Shown here: positions 37,639-46,306 of the stretch, in pieces
How the letters are laid out: the number at the start of each line of letters is the position of its first letter
Position numbering within the stretch: the first letter of the stretch is position 1
DNA from: Alphaproteobacteria bacterium
GTDB lineage: Bacteria > Pseudomonadota > Alphaproteobacteria > Micavibrionales > Micavibrionaceae
Assembly (NCBI GenBank): GCA_021775915.1
Contig: JAJFGW010000039.1
Coordinates: 43,305-107,304, forward strand
DNA: 64,000 nucleotides
Reading direction: 5' to 3'
Position numbers and translations under genes: made by a program
Notes under the pieces: model-generated
Seen by the model: the letters and a program-made list of their open reading frames with translations, nothing else
Databases searched by the model: none
What the model was told of the DNA's origin: nothing

Positions 37639-38268
37639 ATGTCTATGCCTGCAGAGAATATTGATATTGATACTAATATTAAAGAAGAGAAAAAAGAGTT
37701 TCATCCGGGGCGCCCCCGCAGCGAAAAGTCGCGCAAGGCCATTTTAGATGCCACCAGACGCCTTCTTACCCATATGCCGTTGAGCGAACTTTCCATTGAG
37801 GCCATAGCCAAAAAAGCCAAAGTCGGCAAAACCACGATTTACCGCTGGTGGCCAAGTAAAGCCGCAATTGCCATGGAAGCCTTCCTCGAACAACCCGGTG
37901 TGCAAAACATAATCCCGACAACAGCGACATCAGAAGAAGCCATAGAAAAGCAACTTGAAAGCCTGATCCGCCAGCTACGCGGACAAAATGGCCGTATCAT
38001 TGCCGGTATTATTGCCGAAAGTCAGGGCAGCGCCGATGTGCTGGATCTACTATATGATAAATTTCTAAAAGACCGCGTCTCTCCTCTTCACGATCATATC
38101 GAAAAAGGCAAAGCGGACGGCATCTTCAAAAAAGAACTGAACACAGAGATTGCCCTCGATATGCTGGTTGGACCACTCTTTCTGCGCGTTCTGTCCGGAG
38201 AACACGGCATCGATAATATTTTTGCCGAAAGTTACCCGGCGCAAGCCTTGCTGGCTTTGAAAGTTTAA
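37639..38268 (+). CDS. TetR/AcrR-family transcriptional regulator
   Basis: A 209-residue repressor-type protein. The N-terminal helix-turn-helix spans about residues 28-75: AILDATRRLLTHMPLSELSI, then KAKVGKTTIYRWWPSKAAIA. The C-terminal ligand domain is helical and resembles the TetR_C_33-type seen with HTH motifs ending YRWWPSK. GAGGTG precedes the ATG. The MscS-type channel gene follows by 52 bases on the same strand and may be its target. The ligand is unknown. Confidence 0.93.
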   Translation: MSMPAENIDIDTNIKEEKKEFHPGRPRSEKSRKAILDATRRLLTHMPLSELSIEAIAKKAKVGKTTIYRWWPSKAAIAMEAFLEQPGVQNIIPTTATSEEAIEKQLESLIRQLRGQNGRIIAGIIAESQGSADVLDLLYDKFLKDRVSPLHDHIEKGKADGIFKKELNTEIALDMLVGPLFLRVLSGEHGIDNIFAESYPAQALLALKV

Positions 38269-38320
38269 AAAATAAAAAGACGGCATGGCCATAAGCGCCA
38301 TAATCGCTTAGTCTGTAACC

Positions 38321-39640
38321 ATGTTTGAATCTGTTAATCTACAAAAACTGCTGGAACAGGGTATTTTATGGCTTCAGGGCCATATCCTGAGCACGGACTT
38401 TGCCATCCAGATGGCCTTAGTTGGCGCGGCCTTGCTAATCGGCATGATCGTCAGGAAAAAGCTCCTGCCGAAAATTCAGCCCTCTATCTCTGATATGAAA
38501 ATTCACTACCGCACGAAGCTAACCCTGAATAATGTCTGCCGTCTGGTTATGCAGATTGTGGCCTTTCTGGTTATCCTGATCGGTACGCAAATTGCCGCTA
38601 CAGATCTGGCAGGAAATATCGACGTTGCCTTTGCCGAAGCCATTATGGCGCTACTAGCGGCGTGGATTATGATCCGGCTGGTTGTGCAATTCATTGAAAA
38701 TAACGTTGTCCGTAACATGTTTGCCTTGGCCATATGGATCGTTGCCGCCCTTGCCATCCTCGGTATTCTTGATGAAACCACCACCGCGCTCGATACCGTC
38801 GGCATGGATGTCGGTGATTTCCGCCTCTCGGCCCTGACCGTTATCAAAGGGGTCGCCGCCCTGTTTGTTCTGCTTTATTCCGCGCTGTTCCTGTCCGGCA
38901 TGCTGGAGCGCAAAGTCCAAACAGCAACAAGCCTGACCATTTCCTCACGGGTGCTCATCAACAAGATTATCCGGGTCACACTGGTCGCCTGCGCGCTGTT
39001 GATCGGCATAACCTCGGCTGGAATTGACCTCTCGCTCTTTGCCGTCTTCTCCGGTGCTGTTGGTTTGGGTATTGGTTTTGGTCTGCAAAAAGTCATCTCC
39101 AACCTGTTTTCAGGCATGTTGCTGCTGATGGATAAATCGATCAAACCCGGCGATGTTATTGAGCTGCCCGGCATGGGCGGTAACGGTACCTTTGGCTGGG
39201 TCGAGCATATGGGCGCGCGCTATACGGAAATTGTTACCCGCGATAATAAATCCTTCCTGATTCCAAATGAGGATTTTGTGACCCAGCAAGTCGTAAACTG
39301 GTCACATGGCAGCACGCTTATTCGCATTGAAGTCACATTCGGCGTCTCTTACGAACACAACCCGCACGACGTCAAAAGAATTACCGAAGAAGCCGCTGCC
39401 GCTGCCGATAAACGCATATGCCAGGATCCTCTGCCTGTTTGTCACCTGGCAGAATTTGGCGACAACGCCTTAAATTTCAAACTGCGTTTCTGGATCAAGG
39501 ATGCGGAAAAAGGCGTCACCAACATACGCGGCGCTGTCATGCTAGGGATCTGGGACGCCTTTCAGGAAAATAACATCAATATTCCTTACCCCCACCGCGA
39601 AGTCTATATTCATAACGCAGGCGATAAAAAAGTGGCATAA
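38321..39640 (+). CDS. MscS-family mechanosensitive ion channel
   Basis: A 439-residue membrane protein with five or six hydrophobic segments before residue 260 and the MscS core: the pore helix SGAVGLGIGFGLQKVISNLF (about 246-265), then SGMLLLMDKSIKPGDVIEL and the beta domain with RDNKSFLIPNEDFV. The C-terminal alpha/beta domain ends with NINIPYPHREVYI. It should release osmolytes on hypo-osmotic shock. It lies behind a TetR gene. Confidence 0.93.
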   Translation: MFESVNLQKLLEQGILWLQGHILSTDFAIQMALVGAALLIGMIVRKKLLPKIQPSISDMKIHYRTKLTLNNVCRLVMQIVAFLVILIGTQIAATDLAGNIDVAFAEAIMALLAAWIMIRLVVQFIENNVVRNMFALAIWIVAALAILGILDETTTALDTVGMDVGDFRLSALTVIKGVAALFVLLYSALFLSGMLERKVQTATSLTISSRVLINKIIRVTLVACALLIGITSAGIDLSLFAVFSGAVGLGIGFGLQKVISNLFSGMLLLMDKSIKPGDVIELPGMGGNGTFGWVEHMGARYTEIVTRDNKSFLIPNEDFVTQQVVNWSHGSTLIRIEVTFGVSYEHNPHDVKRITEEAAAAADKRICQDPLPVCHLAEFGDNALNFKLRFWIKDAEKGVTNIRGAVMLGIWDAFQENNINIPYPHREVYIHNAGDKKVA

Positions 39641-39641
39641 A

Positions 39642-39667
39642 AAAAGAGCCCCCAGAGGAGCTCTTTT
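39642..39667. terminator. Bidirectional terminator between mscS-type gene and ahpC
   Basis: AAAAGAGC (39642-39649) and GCTCTTTT (39660-39667) with a 10-base loop. A/T runs on both sides let it serve both convergent genes. Confidence 0.75.
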
Positions 39668-39693
39668 CCTTACGCAGTAAAACCTTCTAAGAC

Positions 39694-40275
39694 TTAAGCC
39701 GCTTTCGCTTTTTCAGCTTCTTTGCTAGCATCAATCGTAGCGCCGCCAAGCGGACGGCTACACGCACACAAAGCGCCCGTTTGCAAACCATCGAGAATGC
39801 GCAAGGCTTCATGCGGGTTACGCCCTACGGTCAGCGCATTAACAGATACATGCTGAATTATGTTGTCCGGGTTAATAATAAACGTAGCCCGGTAGGCGAC
39901 GCCACTATCCTCACGGATACCTAACCCATCGACCAGGTCGCCGGTCGTATCGGCAAAGCTCCACTGATTTAACTCTGTAAGCAGCGGATCATCACGACGC
40001 CAGGCCAGCTTACAGAATTCATTATCCGTGCTGCCGCCCAGAACCACGCAATCGCGTTTTTCAAACTCATCGTTCAGACTAGCAAATTCAGCAATTTCCG
40101 TTGGGCAAACAAATGTGAAATCCTTTGGATAGAAATAAAAGATTTTCCATTTCCCTGAAAAACTATCCTGCGTAATTTTCTCAAACGCAGATTCACCATT
40201 TTCTTCATGCACCATGAATTTGGGCTTTACGCCGACAACTTCAAATTCAGGCATTTTGTCTCCGACACCAAACAT
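39694..40275 (-). CDS. ahpC: AhpC-type peroxiredoxin
   Basis: A 193-residue 2-Cys peroxiredoxin. The peroxidatic Cys is in FYPKDFTFVCPTEIAEF (about residue 57) and the resolving Cys pair in ALCACSRPLGG (about 170-175), which resembles the CxC end of AhpD-dependent AhpC proteins. It reduces hydrogen peroxide and organic peroxides. It is divergent from oxyR, so OxyR control is expected. A start signal with AAGGAG stands before the ATG. Confidence 0.93.
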   Translation of the reverse strand: MFGVGDKMPEFEVVGVKPKFMVHEENGESAFEKITQDSFSGKWKIFYFYPKDFTFVCPTEIAEFASLNDEFEKRDCVVLGGSTDNEFCKLAWRRDDPLLTELNQWSFADTTGDLVDGLGIREDSGVAYRATFIINPDNIIQHVSVNALTVGRNPHEALRILDGLQTGALCACSRPLGGATIDASKEAEKAKAA

Positions 40276-40372
40276 TTTTTTCTCCTTTGACTTACTTAAA
40301 ATGAAACATTGAATATAGTTTCAGAATGGCGCTTTCAAGCGCAAAAAGCCAACAAGTAATTTCTTTACTAAT

Positions 40373-40389
40373 TATCGATAAAATCGATA
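40373..40389. promoter_or_regulatory. Candidate OxyR-binding palindrome
   Basis: TATCGAT-AAA-ATCGATA, a perfect 7-3-7 palindrome of the LysR T-N11-A type, between the divergent ahpC and oxyR genes and followed by ACTATAAAG. It lies 33 bases before the oxyR start. Confidence 0.6.
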
Positions 40390-40421
40390 CTATAAAGGCG
40401 AAACAATAGAGAAATACGATT

Positions 40422-41312
40422 ATGAGTCATTTACCTACCATACGCCAATTACAATATCTTTCCGCTCTTGCTGTGCATCAATCATTTAGCAAGGCCGCAA
40501 CGCACTGCCATGTGACGCAATCAACCTTAAGCGCCGGAATAAAAGAGCTTGAAACCCTGCTGAACCAAAAAGTCGTTGATCGTTCACGAAAACAAGTCAC
40601 GCTAACATCTTTTGGCCGGAACATTCTAGAAGAAGCGCACATAATACTCACGCATGCCGGGGAAATAACAGCCCGTGCCCGCGCCTTGGAAAAGCCGCTC
40701 ACAGGCCCTTTACGCATGGGTATCATCCCTACGATTGCGCCCTATTTATTGCCGCAAATTCTACCCAAATTACAAGAAAAACACCCGAATCTCTTATTGC
40801 AGCTCACCGAAGATTTAAGCGCCCGCATCACCGAACAACTCCGCAATGGCACACTTGACCTTATTCTACTGGCATTTCCCTATGACACGCCGGGTATGGT
40901 CCAGACATTGTTATTTGAAGAACCCTTCTACCTCGCCTGCCCCAAAGGCACATGGCAGGGCAAAGTACCGGTCATCATGGACGAGCTTGAAAATAAAGAA
41001 TTACTGCTCCTTGAAGAAGGCCACTGCCTGCGCGACCATGCTTTGGCGGCCTGCCAATTTCGGGCAAAAGCCGAACGAAACAGCTTTAACGCCACCTCTC
41101 TGTCCACCCTCGTGCAGTTTGTCCAGCACGGTTACGGCATGACGATGTTACCGGAAATGGCCGTACAGCAGGGCATGGTACCAGAAAACATTGACATCAT
41201 CCCTTTTGCCGCGCCAAAACCTACGCGTCAAATCGGCATCGCATGGCGCAAAAATCACCCGCAGGAAAAAGAATTTCAAATGCTTGTCGAAGCCATAAAA
41301 AACATTATTTAA
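40422..41312 (+). CDS. oxyR: Hydrogen-peroxide sensor OxyR (LysR family)
   Basis: A 296-residue LysR-type regulator: HTH in residues about 18-40 (SFSKAATHCHVTQSTLSAGI) and an effector domain in which both redox Cys of OxyR are kept, in EEGHCLRDHALAACQF, nine residues apart as in E. coli. ATSLSTLVQFVQHGYGMTMLP follows in two blocks of the family pattern. It is divergent from ahpC, with a LysR-type palindrome between. High certainty that it senses peroxide. Confidence 0.94.
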   Translation: MSHLPTIRQLQYLSALAVHQSFSKAATHCHVTQSTLSAGIKELETLLNQKVVDRSRKQVTLTSFGRNILEEAHIILTHAGEITARARALEKPLTGPLRMGIIPTIAPYLLPQILPKLQEKHPNLLLQLTEDLSARITEQLRNGTLDLILLAFPYDTPGMVQTLLFEEPFYLACPKGTWQGKVPVIMDELENKELLLLEEGHCLRDHALAACQFRAKAERNSFNATSLSTLVQFVQHGYGMTMLPEMAVQQGMVPENIDIIPFAAPKPTRQIGIAWRKNHPQEKEFQMLVEAIKNII

Positions 41313-41383
41313 TTTGTTGGAATATATTCCTATTTATGGTAAGGTAGGCTCATCAACAGAAGAGTTGCGCCCTTTTGTAACTT

Positions 41384-41490
41384 GTCATCACCCGGATAAC
41401 TCCGAATCAAGTTCGGGAGTGGGGCGACGATAAAAAATGTGCAAACAAACTGATAAGGAGACACGCCCCACCCCCCCGGTCAAAAATGAC
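41384..41490. repeat. Palindromic intergenic element, possibly a dispersed repeat
   Basis: A nested imperfect inverted repeat: GTCAT (41384-41388) with ATGAC (41486-41490), CCCGG on the left with CCCCGG on the right, and an internal perfect 8-bp pair GTGGGGCG (41419-41426) with CGCCCCAC (41464-41471). Another hairpin, CTCCGAA/TTCGGGAG, lies inside the left arm. The sequence resembles the GTCATCCCGAA-type repeats of alphaproteobacteria. It lies between oxyR and trhO. Confidence 0.5.
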
Positions 41491-41577
41491 GAACAAAAAG
41501 AAGGATCATAAGAAATAACAATAAGAACAATAGACTATAGCTTGCAAAAATGGGGTTATTTGCCTTATAAACGTCCC

Positions 41578-42462
41578 ATGAACTGGAAAGTAGCCGCACT
41601 CTATTATTTCACCGTGCTCGATGACCTGCCGAAATTGCAGGCCGCGACCAAAGAATTCTGCCTTGCGCATGACATCTGGGGCACTTTGCTGATTGCCCCG
41701 GAAGGCATTAACGGCACTATTGCCGGCGCGCCGGACAATCTCGATAAAGTTATGGGTTTTCTTGATGAACATTACGGCATCATGAAAGGCGAAGTTAAAT
41801 TTTCAAACGCCGATGAAAAACCATTCACGCGCATGAAAGTCCGTCTCAAGAAAGAAATTGTGACCTTGCGCGCGCCCGAGGCCGACCCGACCAAGTCCGT
41901 CGGCACCTATATCGAGCCGGAAAACTGGAATGACCTGATAAACGACCCCAATGTCATCACGGTTGATACGCGCAATCTTTACGAAACAAAAATCGGCATT
42001 TTCAAAGGCGCGATTGATCCGGAAATTGACACCTTTACCGAATTCAAAGATTACGTTTCAGAAAATCTCGACCCGAAAAAAGACAAAAAAGTCGCGATGT
42101 TCTGCACCGGCGGTATTCGCTGTGAAAAAGCATCGAGCTATATGCTGGCGCAAGGATTTGAAAATGTTTATCACCTCAAGGGCGGCATTCTAAAATATCT
42201 GGAAACTATCCCGGCGGATGAAAGTCTGTGGGAAGGAAGCTGTTTTGTTTTTGACAAGCGCGTTGCCATCGACCACGGCCTAAAAGAAAGCGCACATAAA
42301 TTATGCTTTGGCTGCCGCGCCCCGCTCGAGCCGGAAGATGTCAAACTTAAAACATATGAGCCCGGCGTTTCATGCCTGCACTGCATTGGCGAACTAACAC
42401 CGGAACGCACCAAAGCCCTGCGTATGCGCCAGAAACAAATGGCCCTGGCAAGTGGCCACTAA
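41578..42462 (+). CDS. trhO: tRNA uridine 5-hydroxylase TrhO (rhodanese fold)
   Basis: A 294-residue protein of the YceA/TrhO family, which makes 5-hydroxyuridine at position 34 of some tRNAs. N-terminal domain with IWGTLLIAPEGINGTIAG, then a rhodanese domain with DTRNLYETKIGIFKGAID and the active-site loop FCTGGIRCEKAS (Cys about residue 183), and a C-terminal Cys-rich region CFGCRAPL...SCLHC that may bind zinc. ATG 41578 is chosen by family length; a TTG 36 bases upstream is possible. It overlaps the GST gene by 11 bases. Confidence 0.92.
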   Translation: MNWKVAALYYFTVLDDLPKLQAATKEFCLAHDIWGTLLIAPEGINGTIAGAPDNLDKVMGFLDEHYGIMKGEVKFSNADEKPFTRMKVRLKKEIVTLRAPEADPTKSVGTYIEPENWNDLINDPNVITVDTRNLYETKIGIFKGAIDPEIDTFTEFKDYVSENLDPKKDKKVAMFCTGGIRCEKASSYMLAQGFENVYHLKGGILKYLETIPADESLWEGSCFVFDKRVAIDHGLKESAHKLCFGCRAPLEPEDVKLKTYEPGVSCLHCIGELTPERTKALRMRQKQMALASGH

Positions 42463-43063
42463 ACACCCTATTTTATATTCTTTCCGCCGCTGCCCTTACG
42501 CGATACGCGCCCGCATGGCGCTTTATAAGGCCGGAAAAACTGTAGAACTGCGCGAAGTTGATCTTAAAAGCAAGCCCGCCGAAATGCTGAAAGCCTCGCC
42601 CAAAGGCAGCGTTCCCGTGCTCATATTACCGGACGGCACTGTGATTGATGAAAGCTTTGACATCATGAAAAGGGCCTTGGAAAAAGATGAAATGGAAGAG
42701 GTCTTTCTAATAAAGCGCAACGACAATGAATTTAAAAAAGCGCTGGATCGCTATAAATATCCCAACCGTTATCCAGATGAAGATTGTTCAGGCGCGCAAT
42801 CAACTTGCGAAGACATACTAAAAGACCTCAATGACAGGCTCGAGAAAAACAAATATTTACGGGGCGATCAGATAACACTGACAGACATGGCACTCTTCCC
42901 CTTTGTTCGCCAATGCGCCTTCGTTGATAAAGATTGGTTTAATGCGCTACCCATGCCTCACTTACAAAAATGGCTGGAAGCTCATCTGGATAGCGCGCTA
43001 TTCAAAGCCGTCATGGAAAAGTTTGAAGTCTGGGAACAAGGCGCCGTGCCTGTGTTTCTCTAG
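42452..43063 (+). CDS. Glutathione S-transferase-like protein
   Basis: A 203-residue protein with an N-terminal thioredoxin-like domain carrying a CPYA motif (YSFRRCPYAIRARMAL) and GSVPVLILPDGTVIDES, then a helical C-terminal domain (about 85-200; DQITLTDMALFPFVRQCAF). The Cys-Pro-Tyr-Ala site suggests omega- or Lambda-like thiol transferase or dehydroascorbate-type activity. The start is GTG inside the end of trhO; a good ribosome site is not visible, so coupling is likely. It converges on the anti-sigma-like gene, overlapping 4 bases. Confidence 0.88.
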   Translation: MATKHPILYSFRRCPYAIRARMALYKAGKTVELREVDLKSKPAEMLKASPKGSVPVLILPDGTVIDESFDIMKRALEKDEMEEVFLIKRNDNEFKKALDRYKYPNRYPDEDCSGAQSTCEDILKDLNDRLEKNKYLRGDQITLTDMALFPFVRQCAFVDKDWFNALPMPHLQKWLEAHLDSALFKAVMEKFEVWEQGAVPVFL

Positions 43064-43611
43064 AGTTCCCACAGATCTGGTTCTGCTTCCGTCTCGTCAA
43101 AAAGTTCATCGAGAAATTTTTCCAGCGCTTCATTGTCTTGAAAAACTTTTGCTTCCGCGAGCTCCCAAAGACCAATAATTTCCTGCGCGGCGAAGTCTTC
43201 TGCCGCTATGCTATCGAGTTCGGCGAGGAAAATATTGACGTCCGGAACAGAAGGAACCGGGACAGCGGTAGAATAAACAAATAATATAACCGCCGCCGCC
43301 ATCGCAAAAGCCGCCCCGCCCCACATCATAGGCTGCGCTGATTTCTTCGGCTTGATATGATGAACGGTAGCCGCTGCCATTTCCGGCTGGCCTCCAATGC
43401 GGTTCATTACCCGGTCAAGAAGAACGGGGTCTGCGTCCGGCACCGTGAAGCTATCGATGACACTATCAAGCGCTTGCGCCTCTTTATAAAGCGCGGCGGC
43501 TTGTTCGGATGATGCGATAAAACCTTTAATACTGTCCGGATCTATGTCATCCCAGCGACTTAGGTCCGCACCGTGAATCGACAGCATTTTTTTAAACTGT
43601 GTTATTTTCAT
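43060..43611 (-). CDS. Probable membrane anti-sigma factor
   Basis: A 183-residue protein with a cytoplasmic N-terminal part (ITQFKKMLSIHGADLSRWDD and helices), one membrane segment about 95-112 (MMWGGAAFAMAAAVILFVYS) and an acidic periplasmic end. It starts right after the stop of the ECF sigma gene (AAGGAG 9 bases before ATG 43611). Gene order and topology suggest that it holds the sigma factor at the membrane; a zinc-finger anti-sigma motif (HxxxCxxC) is not seen. Confidence 0.75.
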   Translation of the reverse strand: MKITQFKKMLSIHGADLSRWDDIDPDSIKGFIASSEQAAALYKEAQALDSVIDSFTVPDADPVLLDRVMNRIGGQPEMAAATVHHIKPKKSAQPMMWGGAAFAMAAAVILFVYSTAVPVPSVPDVNIFLAELDSIAAEDFAAQEIIGLWELAEAKVFQDNEALEKFLDELFDETEAEPDLWEL

Positions 43612-43612
43612 T

Positions 43613-44194
43613 TTATAACACTCCTTTATGTTTTTGCAGTTCTGCCCGCAGGGCCTGCCTTGCCCGCACAAGCAGAGCTTCAATGGCCTTTACGCTTGTC
43701 CCCGTGACAGTGGCTGCCTCTTGATTACTGAGCCCCTGATAATGACAAAGCACAAACGCAGCGCGCTGTCTTTCGGGCAAGCCCTGCAGAGCTTTAGCAA
43801 CAAGTGCGCCGGTCTGTTTATCCTGCAGCTTTTTATCTGCGCGACGGCGGCCATCGGTTATATTTTCATCCAGCGCGGTCATGCTTTGTTTGCTGCGGCG
43901 CTTATGATCGATGCATATATTATAAGTCAAACGGTAAAGCCATGTGCTCACCGCCGCGCCCGTGCCAGGTTTCCACAGATGCGCCTTACTCCAGATGCGA
44001 AGCAAGGCTTCCTGCACAATATCTTCGGCATCTGGTTTTTGCGGAAACAGACGAAACGCTACAGAATAAAGAAGTTTCATATAACGCTGCGCCAATATCT
44101 GAAAAGACTCATGGTCGCCTTTGGCAATAGCGTCCATGAGGTCTTCATCAGTTCTGTCAGGCAATGCCTTTGACGCTTTCATTAATCTGAGCAA
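43613..44194 (-). CDS. ECF-family RNA polymerase sigma factor
   Basis: A 193-residue sigma-70 family protein. Region 2 contains FPQKPDAEDIVQEALLRIWSK and WLYRLTYNICIDHKRR in turn (about 50-105); region 4 has ALQGLPERQRAAFVLCHYQGLS and the HTH EAATVTGTSVKAIEALLVRARQAL (about 135-180, given in blocks). It overlaps the upstream gene by 13 bases. Its regulon is unknown, but the neighbouring periplasmic protein suggests envelope or metal stress. Confidence 0.93.
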   Translation of the reverse strand: MLRLMKASKALPDRTDEDLMDAIAKGDHESFQILAQRYMKLLYSVAFRLFPQKPDAEDIVQEALLRIWSKAHLWKPGTGAAVSTWLYRLTYNICIDHKRRSKQSMTALDENITDGRRRADKKLQDKQTGALVAKALQGLPERQRAAFVLCHYQGLSNQEAATVTGTSVKAIEALLVRARQALRAELQKHKGVL

Positions 44195-44850
44195 GCCTTT
44201 TTGGCAAAGCTACAAGCATGACTACCGCCCTGCTCGCAACGCTGATGCGCATTACTGCAGAACTCTTTCCGCTCCTCGTCCGAAGAACCTTCCCAGCGAT
44301 CGTGAAATTTTTCTTTAAATTCCTCGCGACGCTCTTCCTTATTGTTTTGGTGTTCCTCGCGCAATTCCTGCATCCGGGCTTCCCGTTCTTCCGGCGGCAA
44401 ATTCTTCAGTTCATCCTTGATGCTCTGACGTTTTTCATCGCGCTCCTCCAGCCTCTGCCGGGCCTGTTCCTGCTCTTCCGGCGGCAGGTTTTCTATACGC
44501 TTTTGTATCTCCTCACGCTTACGCTCGCGGCGCTCACGAACATTTTCGCGGTGGTCTTCGATTTTACCATGAATATTCTCGCGGCGCTCCTGTCTACGAT
44601 CGCTAACATTATCGTGGCGGTCTTCCCAGCGGCCCTTAACATTGTCACGATGATTATCGCGGCGCTCGGAACGATTGTCATGACGTTTCTGGTGTCCATC
44701 GCCACCATGCCCACGATCCTGCACCAGCGTAAATGAAGATTCATACCCCGGCACAGCATCCAAGACAGCGGCTTCGGCCTTGGTCACAAAGAATCCGCTA
44801 CAAAGTAATGTCCCGGCTACAATAAGAATAGATGTCTTTTTCATTTTCAC
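44182..44850 (-). CDS. Periplasmic charged helical protein, Spy/CpxP-like, with internal repeats
   Basis: A 222-residue protein with a signal peptide (cleavage near KAEA-AVL). The mature protein is almost entirely Arg/Glu/Asp/His-rich helix with repeated RRxNxxxxxxxHRxNV units (about 50-100) followed by two NLPPEExxx(A)RxxxLxE units (about 120-165), a pattern known from Spy/CpxP- and DUF3106-type stress proteins. It ends in four Cys residues (EFCSNAHQRCEQGGSHACSF and KKAC, separated here). First gene of the ECF operon; it may sense or buffer metal or folding stress and feed the sigma switch. That role is inferred. Confidence 0.75.
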   Translation of the reverse strand: MKMKKTSILIVAGTLLCSGFFVTKAEAAVLDAVPGYESSFTLVQDRGHGGDGHQKRHDNRSERRDNHRDNVKGRWEDRHDNVSDRRQERRENIHGKIEDHRENVRERRERKREEIQKRIENLPPEEQEQARQRLEERDEKRQSIKDELKNLPPEEREARMQELREEHQNNKEERREEFKEKFHDRWEGSSDEERKEFCSNAHQRCEQGGSHACSFAKKACSD

Positions 44851-44980
44851 TCTCCTTTAAAAGCTCTGTTTGATAATTATACGGAGCATCAGATCAAAAT
44901 CCTTCGCAGAAATTTCATCTTCATAATTGCCTTTACCGCTTTTCTTGGCAATGATGAATAATGTTAAAAGGAGAATACTC

Positions 44981-46306
44981 ATGACAAGTCCGCGCGGTAA
45001 AAGTCTAACAAAATCAACAGATTTCATACTTTCACAAAATTTGTGGCTAAAAATCTTGATAGGAATGGCGCTGGGCATAGGTGTCGGCCTTATTCTTTCA
45101 CCGTCGGGACTGGCTATAATCAGTGAAGATGCCGCCTTTTCCCTTGGCGAATGGATCAAATTGCCCGGTATAATTTTTCTCGGCCTGATCCAGATGGTCA
45201 TTCTTCCGCTTGTGATGTGCTCGATTATTCTCGGCATCGCCGATAGTGGCAGCATGGAAACAGTCAAACGGCTGGGGCTGCGCATTATCCCTTACTTTGT
45301 CTTCACAACCGCTATTGCCATTACAATCGGCATTATTCTGGTGCAACTTATAGAACCCGGCGCACTTATCGACAAAGGGCTGGTGCAGGCCGCCATGGAA
45401 TCCGGCGCAGGATCAGACCGGCTGGCCGCAGGAACATTCACGGATCTTTCGATCCCGGACCGTATTGCCAACCTGATCCCGACCAATCCGGCAAAAGCGG
45501 AAGTAGACCGCAACATGCTGCAAATCGTCATTGCCTCTATCCTTGTCGGCATTGCCTTGCTCGGCGTATCACCCAAAAGCGGAAAACCGCTGAAGGACTT
45601 ATGCGTTGCCGGACAGGTTCTTTCGATGAAAATCATTAGCTGGGCCATGACCATCGCGCCCTATGCCGTCTTTGGTTTGCTCTGTAACATCACCATCCGC
45701 ATCGGCGCGGACGCGCTGCTGAGTGTCGGGCTTTATATGATAACCGTGCTAGCAGCGCTCAGCCTTATGATGGTTGTTTATATGATAATCGTAAAAGTAA
45801 TTGCTGGCTATAGCATCAAAGAGTTTATCGCCGGAATCAGAGAAGCGCAGCTCATCGCCTTTTCCACCTCAAGTTCGGCGGCCACGATGCCTGTCTCTAT
45901 TCAGGCCGCAGAAGAAAAGCTCGGTATTCGCCCGGAGATCAGCCGCTTTGTCGTCCCGCTCGGCGCGACCATCAATATGGACGGCACCGCGCTTTATCAG
46001 GCCGTTGCCGCGCTATTTTTGTGCCAGGTCTTTGGTATTGAGCTTTCCTTTGGCGAAATGATTCTCCTACTCATGACAACGGTCGGCGCATCAATTGGCA
46101 CTCCGGCAACGCCCGGTGTCGGCATCGTCGTACTGGCAACGATACTGGTCGGAATAGGCGTTCCGGCAGAGGGCATAGCGCTCATTATCGGCGTTGACCG
46201 TATTCTGGATATGTGCCGCACCACAGTCAATGTCACCGGCGATTTAACGGCCACAACCGTTATGCAAAAATGGCTGCCGGAGGTGAAGGAAACAAAAACA
46301 ATCTAA
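44981..46306 (+). CDS. Dicarboxylate/amino acid:cation symporter (DAACS family)
   Basis: A 441-residue transporter of the GltP/DctA family with about eight membrane helices and two re-entrant loops. Diagnostic sequences: AFSTSSSAATMPVSIQAAEEKLG (HP1 Ser-rich loop, in two blocks), VPLGATINMDGTALYQAVAA (helix 7 NMDGT) and TPGVGIVVLATILVGIG with VDRILDMCRTTVNVTGD (helix 8). It should import C4-dicarboxylates or glutamate/aspartate with Na+ or H+. AAGGAG stands 8 bases before ATG 44981, which decides against a longer start. Confidence 0.93.
   Translation: MTSPRGKSLTKSTDFILSQNLWLKILIGMALGIGVGLILSPSGLAIISEDAAFSLGEWIKLPGIIFLGLIQMVILPLVMCSIILGIADSGSMETVKRLGLRIIPYFVFTTAIAITIGIILVQLIEPGALIDKGLVQAAMESGAGSDRLAAGTFTDLSIPDRIANLIPTNPAKAEVDRNMLQIVIASILVGIALLGVSPKSGKPLKDLCVAGQVLSMKIISWAMTIAPYAVFGLLCNITIRIGADALLSVGLYMITVLAALSLMMVVYMIIVKVIAGYSIKEFIAGIREAQLIAFSTSSSAATMPVSIQAAEEKLGIRPEISRFVVPLGATINMDGTALYQAVAALFLCQVFGIELSFGEMILLLMTTVGASIGTPATPGVGIVVLATILVGIGVPAEGIALIIGVDRILDMCRTTVNVTGDLTATTVMQKWLPEVKETKTI

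Noticed and set aside
44218..44736. A hydrophobic 172-codon plus-strand frame
   Set aside because: It is the antisense of the charged repeat protein at 44182-44850; Glu/Arg codons read backwards give Leu/Phe/Ala, so the apparent membrane protein is an artefact.
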